From Synaphobranchus kaupii (taxonomy: Eukaryota; Chordata; Actinopteri; Anguilliformes; Synaphobranchidae), in NCBI GenBank assembly GCA_029718625.1, contig CM056377.1, positions 108,819,266-108,883,265 of the forward strand: a stretch of 64,000 bases of DNA, read 5' to 3'. Position 1 is the first letter of the stretch. Each line of letters begins with the position of its first letter. This document shows, piece after piece, positions 12,974 through 64,000 of the stretch. The notes under the pieces are model-generated. The model did no database searches, was not told the origin of the DNA, and saw nothing but the letters and a program-made list of their open reading frames with translations. The position numbers were made by a program, and so were the translations under genes.

Positions 12974-13639
12974 ATAGCCTGGCCTGATATCGGATCCTGG
13001 AGTTTATATTTCTGGCTTAATTTTTTGTGCACAACCTTTTCAGTGTAGATAAGATATGTGTATCTGTTGGTCTGCAAACGGATGGCAGAGGTGACTAACA
13101 ACTTTTACCCCTCCACTGTGTTAGGGCCCGTTGATAGTGTAGTTTAGAGTAGGGCTACTGGCCTATTTTCACATTGTTTTGGAATTTGCTAACAAAGAGG
13201 TAAGTGCATTATCCTTTATTCTTGGAGCAACTTTCATACTCAGTCTGGTAGCCCAAAGTGCATACAGTAGGCTATGTTATAAAACGTAGCCTAAAAAATA
13301 TATGATTTCAATACAAAGGCCCTAGGAAATTAATTTATTTAAATTGATGGGATTAATTATTCATCGGATTGTCCTTGCTAGCCAGCAAAATAGCCACGGA
13401 ATATTAGTGAATAATAATATGTTCACTTCTAAATATTAGGCTATCATATTGGTTAATTAGTTTGACAATATTTTCTTTACAATATTTTAAATTAACAAAT
13501 TAAGTCAGCAAATAGTCAATGTCTAAAACATCAATGCTAAAGGTTTTGAGATGCTTTTGAATTCTGAATTGCAATATAACACATAATTCTATATCACATA
13601 ATTCCATCCAATGTTTACTTTTCCAGCAGCGTTTCTTTT

Positions 13640-14306
13640 GCTGATTGGCCGACGGAGACCAAACCTTAGCAACGTGCAGTTGTGTGGTGATTGGGTGCTT
13701 GGTTACCATGTGATGTCCCTTTAAGATGTTCCTTGGAGTCTAGTGTGTGTCTGCAGCCATGGAGGGGAACAGATTTGCGTCTAGTACTTGGATCGGAAAG
13801 AAGTGAGGGAAAAAGACCAACCTCTTTTAACCTCTCGCAAGCAGAAATAGATTACCGTACCCGCCTGCACGACCGCTGATCGAAAGAGGGAAAAGGGAAT
13901 TCCATTTATCAACAGATCTTCACTTTTTCTCAGGACATGGAAGTTGTTTCGGAATTCTCAACTGACGTCTCATTGATTTTTTTTACCAGGCAGTGGAGCT
14001 CATAAACTATCGTAGCTGGCTGGATTGCCTACGACTAGCTACTAGCTAGCCAGCCAGCAGATACTACTGTTGGTATCGACATACGATTTCTGAAGAACCC
14101 ATAATTAGCTAGTGCTAACGACTTACTAGAAGTTCTGTCGGATTATTAAGAAAGTGTTTTGGACACTTAGAAAGGCTCCACACACCTTGTTTTTTGCTAG
14201 GCTGCTGGCTGTAGTTTTATTTTTTTTGAATTGTGCAACTTGTGATTTTTGTCCATGACTCTAGACAGCCCTTAAACATTCAGCGATCCTTTCGACTTTA
14301 TTTAAA
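13640..14306 (+). promoter_or_regulatory. cdc14a: cdc14a promoter region and 5' UTR
   Basis: The block precedes the cdc14a start codon. It contains two inverted CCAAT boxes (ATTGG at 13644-13648 and 13690-13694). Between and after them are two RFX/X-box-like half sites, CTTAGCAAC (13665-13673) and GTTACC (13702-13707). No TATA box is obvious. The 5' UTR probably occupies several hundred bases; its start is not determinable here. The motif calls are by eye. Confidence 0.45.
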
Positions 14307-59361
<45,055 letters not shown>

Positions 59362-60943
59362 AGGGACGCTGCTGCAGGCGTGCCGGCGTGACTTGTGATC
59401 CGTCGTCCGGGCCGCAAGACCCCGCCCCCCCCCCCCCCCCCCCTCCAAGCTCCACCCCCACCCCTCGGATTCCTCCGCGCGCCGCTTCTCACGCCGACGG
59501 AAAAGGGAAACGAATATACCGGGAGTTGCCGGGCACGCACACCCTCCCTCTGCGGCCGGAGGGGTCGCCGTCGGCAGAGCTCGTCCACGGCCGAAATCTC
59601 TGAGGAATCTGATTGTACGCGGCACGGCAGCTCCAGACCTCCCAAGGGCTAACGGAAGGACTGTGCTTCTTCTTTTTTTTTTTTTTTTTCAGCCTCAGGT
59701 CTTCATGGGTAATACGGCCGATTGGATTCCCTCTTGGGGATAGACGAGTTAGTGTTTTACTCCTCAGCGTCGGCGCCGCTGTTGATGGAAAGGCCTGCTC
59801 TGAGTCGCACGGTGTGTGAGCTGTATCTGTGAGCGCGCCTTTCTCTGAGTGCTGAGCTGTAACCTTCCCATGCGCACCTGCTGTTAACACAACTCGGCTG
59901 TCCTGCTTTGTATATTTCTTATGTAAGCACACACACTTGTACTGAAAAAGAGGATATTTTTAGACACGGATTTTATACTGTCTACATAACATATATTTTA
60001 AGCTTGGATAACAAATATATATATAAATGTGTTTATATATGAATTGTATTTGGGGGTTTGAAAAGACCTTTTTTTACGTCTGTTTCTGAAGTGTGCTATC
60101 TTGGACACATATCTGGTTTGGTGTATAAAGATGTTTTGGCTACAGGGGGTGGGAACTGGATACTCCAAACCCTGTTTCTTATCAGTCGTGTATTTTGAGA
60201 GCCCAGGCTCTGATGGTGATGTGAAAATTTTTTTTTTTTTGGGGGAGTTTTTAAAAAAAACAAAAAAAAGTTTTAAGTGTTTAGGGCTATGTTATGTTCT
60301 GCCAGAGGGAGTGTGTGAGCGCTGCCAGGACAGGCCTTCATAAAGCGGAGCCTGCAGCCAGCAGCTGCTCTCCAGGGGGAGGAGGGAGGAGGGGCATCCT
60401 CTTCCTCTCTGTCAGAGGTGTTTGAGGGGGAATCCCATAGGAACCGTATAGCATACCAACCGTTTTACCGCTATTTCTTTCCCCCTGCCCGTTCTTTCCC
60501 GACCTGTCGCTTGCTGTGCCGCGTAGCGATACCGTCTCTCCCAGAACAGCCCTGGTCATGTGCTCAGCGCATTCCTTTCTCCACCTCCCTGCTACCCTAC
60601 TGTATGTGGGGCCTGTCTGGTCTGGCACATGGCTTATTCTACCTCCAGCCTAGTAAAGGGAACTCAGTGCGTCAGTTAGCAGACATACAACATAATGCTC
60701 TGGAACACATACGACCATTGGGAATGCACATCTGAGTTCATATATAGTCGTGTTGGCTCATTATATTTATACTTTTCACTCCCCCACGCCTGATGGAACA
60801 ATTACAAGCAATAAGGGAGGGACCACAGCCAATGCAGAGGCTATAAGAGAGAGCTGTTTGTCTGCAGGCTTCACAGAAATGAGTGCCGATGACAGGTGCA
60901 GTTTTAGTAATAATGCACAAGTCTCCTCTAGACAGCACCCCCC

Positions 60944-61012
<69 letters not shown>

Positions 61013-62000
61013 AGCTAGCTCTGCACCCAATTCAGCACTCAAATCTTCACAAAATGAGACGCCACAGAACGTAATTACAACCTTTTTTTTAATAGTCTTA
61101 TTCCGTGACATGCTTGAAAGTTATTGGCTTGATTATGACGGCACATTTTTGGCACACGCGCGACCAATTATGTTAGCGAGGTCTTTGTTTCCCCCGTCTC
61201 TCTGATAGAATTAGCAAACGACTAATAAATGTCAAAACCTATTCCAGGTCTATCTTGTTTGATAAGAGTGCTTTGAGAATGTAAAAATAAAACGGGACAA
61301 TGGTTGGTCGGATGGAGAGGATGCTTTCTGGTAACAGTTATGTGTTAAACTGTTCACTGTCAGGAGGGAATGTTTACAGTAGAGTTACAATGGAAATGGT
61401 TTTTTGTTTAATATCCCCCAGAAATCTTTTTGAAGGTTATTGCAGTCAGATGCGTAACATAGTCACATCTGTTATGTAGTCTCAACAGCAAATGTGTGTA
61501 GCCCCCCGTCACCAAATGGGAACTGTACAGGGCTTTCTTCTTAATTTTAAGAACTTTCATCTAAAACATTATGTACCTGAATATGTCAAAACCATAGCCT
61601 TGCTTTCTTTTTGTTGATAAACTTTTAACGTGTCACCTAACACAAGGGGAGTGAAACCTCTCCTTCAGTACTTTAAGGGTGTTACTGGGTCAGTTTGACT
61701 CACCCCCGTGGCTCACACTGTACATTCCAAACAAGGTAATGCTTTTCTGTTTATATAGTGGGAGAATCTATTTGATGCAAGCATTCTACCTCCTCAAACA
61801 GAGAATAGCTGTAAAATACTATTGCCTATATTTTTTCAAGCAGTGTGTATAGAAAATATAACCACATTACTGTAGATCAGTATTTTTTTCTCTGTAACAG
61901 CATATACAAAATATATAAACATATAGTAAGATACTAATGTATTTACTGTATGTATATTTTAAAATACAATGTCAAGAAAATAATGAAATAAAACGAATTT
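59362..62000 (+). terminator. cdc14a: cdc14a 3' UTR with candidate poly(A) signals
   Basis: Non-coding sequence follows the stop. It contains a C-run (59426-59442), a T-run (59672-59689) and a CT array (60945-61010). AATAAA hexamers occur at 61286-61291 and 61987-61992. A 3' UTR ending near 61310 or 62010 is inferred from these. The open frames in this stretch are not recognised. Confidence 0.5.
60945..61010. repeat. (CT)n microsatellite
   Basis: Over 50 bases of nearly pure CT, preceded by a C-run. Confidence 0.95.
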
Positions 62001-62127
62001 GAAATATTCTGTCTGGTTCAATTAAGAATTCAAAATTATTATACAGTTAATTACTTAATAGTCCATCACTAACTGTTATCGAAAAGTCCAGGACAGTGAT
62101 GGACTTAAATGAGTGGCTACAATGAAA

Positions 62128-62321
62128 CGGAGGTGTGAAATCCGGGTTCAGGAAGTAAAAGTCCTCCCCAGTATTTTGTTCCAATCACCTGTATTAGCCA
62201 ATTTACACAATTCTTCAGCCGGGAATTAGAGCCAATTAGTGAAATCAGCTGGCTGAGGTCATGGGTGGAAGAAACGCATAGCAGGACTTTTACTTTCTGA
62301 CCCCTGGATTTTACATCTCTG
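62128..62321 (-). mobile_element. short hAT-like MITE, copy B
   Basis: The ends CGGAGGTGTGAAATCC and GGATTTTACATCTCTG are inverted repeats. The flanks CAATGAAA (62120-62127) and TAATGAAA (62322-62329) match at 7 of 8 bases. In reverse orientation it aligns along its full length with the rtca intron 7 copy (5412-5599). Confidence 0.8.
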
Positions 62322-62329
62322 TAATGAAA

Positions 62330-63360
62330 TGGAGCAAGAGCATGGTACAACTGGAATTGGTTTTAATCAAGTGATTTAAACCAATACAAATACTTATTCA
62401 CATAATCTTTTGAAAGACAGCTGTTGTCGAACAACTGTCTGAATAAACTCAGTTTATTCATACAACAGCCCCGCTGGCTCACTGACTTGGATTGAAGAAC
62501 TGTGATTATCTTTAGTTTTTCTGCCGTTTTAATCATTAATTTGTGGGCGTTAATGAACAGCAGCAAAACCAAACCTACTGTGAAAAACACGAGTTCTCTC
62601 ACTGATTGAAATGTTAATAGCATTTTGTTGTAATTAGTTGTCTGTAGTTTTTTGGGGACAGACAAAAAACTGTTTTTATTCATATAGCCTATTACAGGCT
62701 ATAACAAGGCTATACTCGCAGAGCATTTTTTACGTTATTTACTTCAATAATCTTTATTCCATCTGTGATTATCACTGGTATTTTTAGCAATGGCTGAATT
62801 GCAGTGTAGGCGACATACTACTTATGTTTAAATGGACTATTGTGTATTAAGCTGTACGCTTTGATTACACTTTGATCATTAAGAAAGTAACTCGATATAG
62901 AATTTGGAACTTGGTTCAATTTGTTCCAAAATAATTATCCACTGAATCATGGCAGCCATAAAACCAGCAGCTTTCAGCGAAAATAGGCCAACTAAGTGGA
63001 TGGGGTACCAGTCCTTAAGTGGATGGGGTCTCTATCTTAAACTGAAACGGTTTATTTTCCGAAAAAGCCTGGCAATATAATGAATATACTTGTTCAGGTC
63101 GCACATATCTCCTAAGTTAAAATTGAAAAGCGTAATACCCCCTAAAGATGCCATTGCAACGTGGGTCGCTTCAAAACTTAGCCTAGGCTACCTATCTGTC
63201 CATTTGTATTTGCTTCTCATTTTTCAAGTTAAAATAATATTGTTTTTATGTGTTTTTTCTTTTTATTCATGTACATGCATATTTATTTAGTATTCATAAA
63301 TGTGTAGGCTAGATTATTACCGCGGTTGCTTTGTTTGCTCTGAATTATTCATGATGATCC
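62330..63360. other. cdc14a-gpr88 intergenic region
   Basis: About 1 kb of AT-rich DNA with no exon, RNA gene or repeat that I recognise. The phrase AGTGGATGGGG is duplicated within 30 bases near 62996-63028. Confidence 0.5.
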
Positions 63361-63363
63361 GAC

Positions 63364-63625
63364 TATATAGTAGCGCTGGATAGGTAAAATCTTACTCTGA
63401 CTGGAGGCGTCGACGAGCACAACGCCTTTGCAGAGAGGCGTCCCTCCTCACGACCGCAAGAGCATCTTCAACATACAGAGTTACGGTAATGTGTCTGGAT
63501 TATTTGCGTCTCTGGTTACAACGGAACCAGATTGATTTGGGTATTTATTAGCTTTTTCATATAATGTCATGTTTAACTAAACCTCAGATTAATCTACACA
63601 GCTACTATAGGATATATCCTCAAGA
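63364..63625 (+). promoter_or_regulatory. gpr88: gpr88 promoter and 5' UTR, possibly with a short intron
   Basis: A TATA-like TATATAG (63364-63370) lies about 260 bases upstream of the start codon. A potential donor (GGTAATG, GT at 63486) and acceptor (CACAG ending 63601) would define a roughly 115-base intron in the 5' UTR. The mammalian gene is, as I recall, also split in its 5' UTR. The elements are inferred from motifs only. Confidence 0.35.
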
Positions 63626-64000
63626 ATGTGGAACGATTCCAAGCCACTGACTGGATGCGAGATGGGACACGGCATTAACATCTCCCTCACTACAATCTAC
63701 ACAGTAATGTGTTTGTTCGGGACAACGTTAAACGTTCTGGTGATTTACCTGGTCTTGTCTTTTAAAAAACTCAGAACTTGCAGCAACGCATTCATCGTGA
63801 ACGGCTGCGTTGCTGATCTCTTGGTGTGCGCGTTTTGGATGCCTCACGAGGCTGTGTTTATATCTACTGGAACTCCTTTCACGGTCGGGTACCATGCTTT
63901 TACAGAAGCTGTTCTGTTTCTTGGAATCACCGTCTCTCTTCTCTCCCACTCCCTCGTTGCAGTGAACAGATACGTCTTAATTACAAAGGTTCCTGCGACA
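63626..64000 (+). CDS. gpr88: Orphan GPCR GPR88, N-terminal 125 codons (cut by window end)
   Basis: GPR88 is a Gi/o-coupled orphan class A receptor best known from striatal neurons. The frame starts at the ATG encoding MWNDSKPLTG and stays open to the last base. Visible are two N-glycosylation sequons (Asn3, Asn18), TM1 at about residues 20-45, TM2 at about 54-77 with SNAFIVNGCVADLLVCAFWM, and TM3 at about 93-120 ending VAVNRYVLITKVPAT. The segments SNAFIVNGC, WMP.EAV and TVSLLSH.LVA.NRY match mammalian GPR88. The N-terminus is shorter than in mammals and lacks the Ser/Thr run. The position 25 residues before the Arg of NRY is His90, not the usual disulfide Cys. Its place after cdc14a agrees with human synteny. 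Confidence 0.92.
   Translation, partial: MWNDSKPLTGCEMGHGINISLTTIYTVMCLFGTTLNVLVIYLVLSFKKLRTCSNAFIVNGCVADLLVCAFWMPHEAVFISTGTPFTVGYHAFTEAVLFLGITVSLLSHSLVAVNRYVLITKVPAT

Larger units (their letters stand above)
7500..13600. other. rtca-cdc14a intergenic region
   Basis: About 6 kb with no recognised exon. It includes one tRNA-derived SINE (about 10438-10600), a poly-G tract (12942-12973) and one unidentified coding-like stretch (11944-12101, see findings). The many short open frames on both strands show neither conserved motifs nor splice-consistent structure. Confidence 0.6.

Overview
The window is genomic DNA of a vertebrate, most likely a teleost fish. The genes are split by GT/AG introns, the non-coding DNA is full of microsatellites, minisatellites and short non-autonomous transposons, and three protein genes lie on the + strand in the order rtca - cdc14a - gpr88. 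The same order and orientation is found on human 1p21.2. The species cannot be named from sequence alone, and no bacterial, phage or CRISPR content was seen.

Layout. 1-1550: AT-rich DNA with two (TA)n tracts and no recognised gene. 1550-7155: promoter and 11 coding exons of rtca (RNA 3'-terminal phosphate cyclase), which splice in silico to an intact 364-residue protein; a poly(A) signal lies near 7473. 7156-13600: intergenic DNA with one tRNA-derived SINE. 13600-59361: promoter and 16 coding exons of cdc14a, the dual-specificity phosphatase of mitotic exit, centrosomes and cilia; 45 kb, with the largest intron (11.3 kb) between exons 5 and 6. 59362-about 62000: cdc14a 3' UTR with two poly(A) signals. 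62128-62321: a small hAT-like MITE. 63364-64000: the start of gpr88, an orphan G-protein-coupled receptor; its first 125 codons run off the window end.

Main points. (1) cdc14a exon 3 carries one base too many, so as written the frame stops after 64 residues, although all other exons keep frame and conserved residues. A sequencing or assembly error is the likeliest cause, but a real null allele or pseudogene must be excluded. (2) A G-rich 33-bp minisatellite of about 42 copies starts some 10 bases inside the 5' splice site of the exon carrying most of the catalytic loop. (3) The 3' part of cdc14a shows two possible alternative C-termini and a NAGNAG acceptor. (4) The introns hold transposon copies with readable ends: several hAT-type MITEs with 8-bp target duplications, a TA-flanked 790-bp element nested in a tandem repeat, and a retroposon-like insertion that folds into a near-perfect hairpin. 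I found no wholly new gene system; the unusual content is repeat structure and possible effects on cdc14a splicing.
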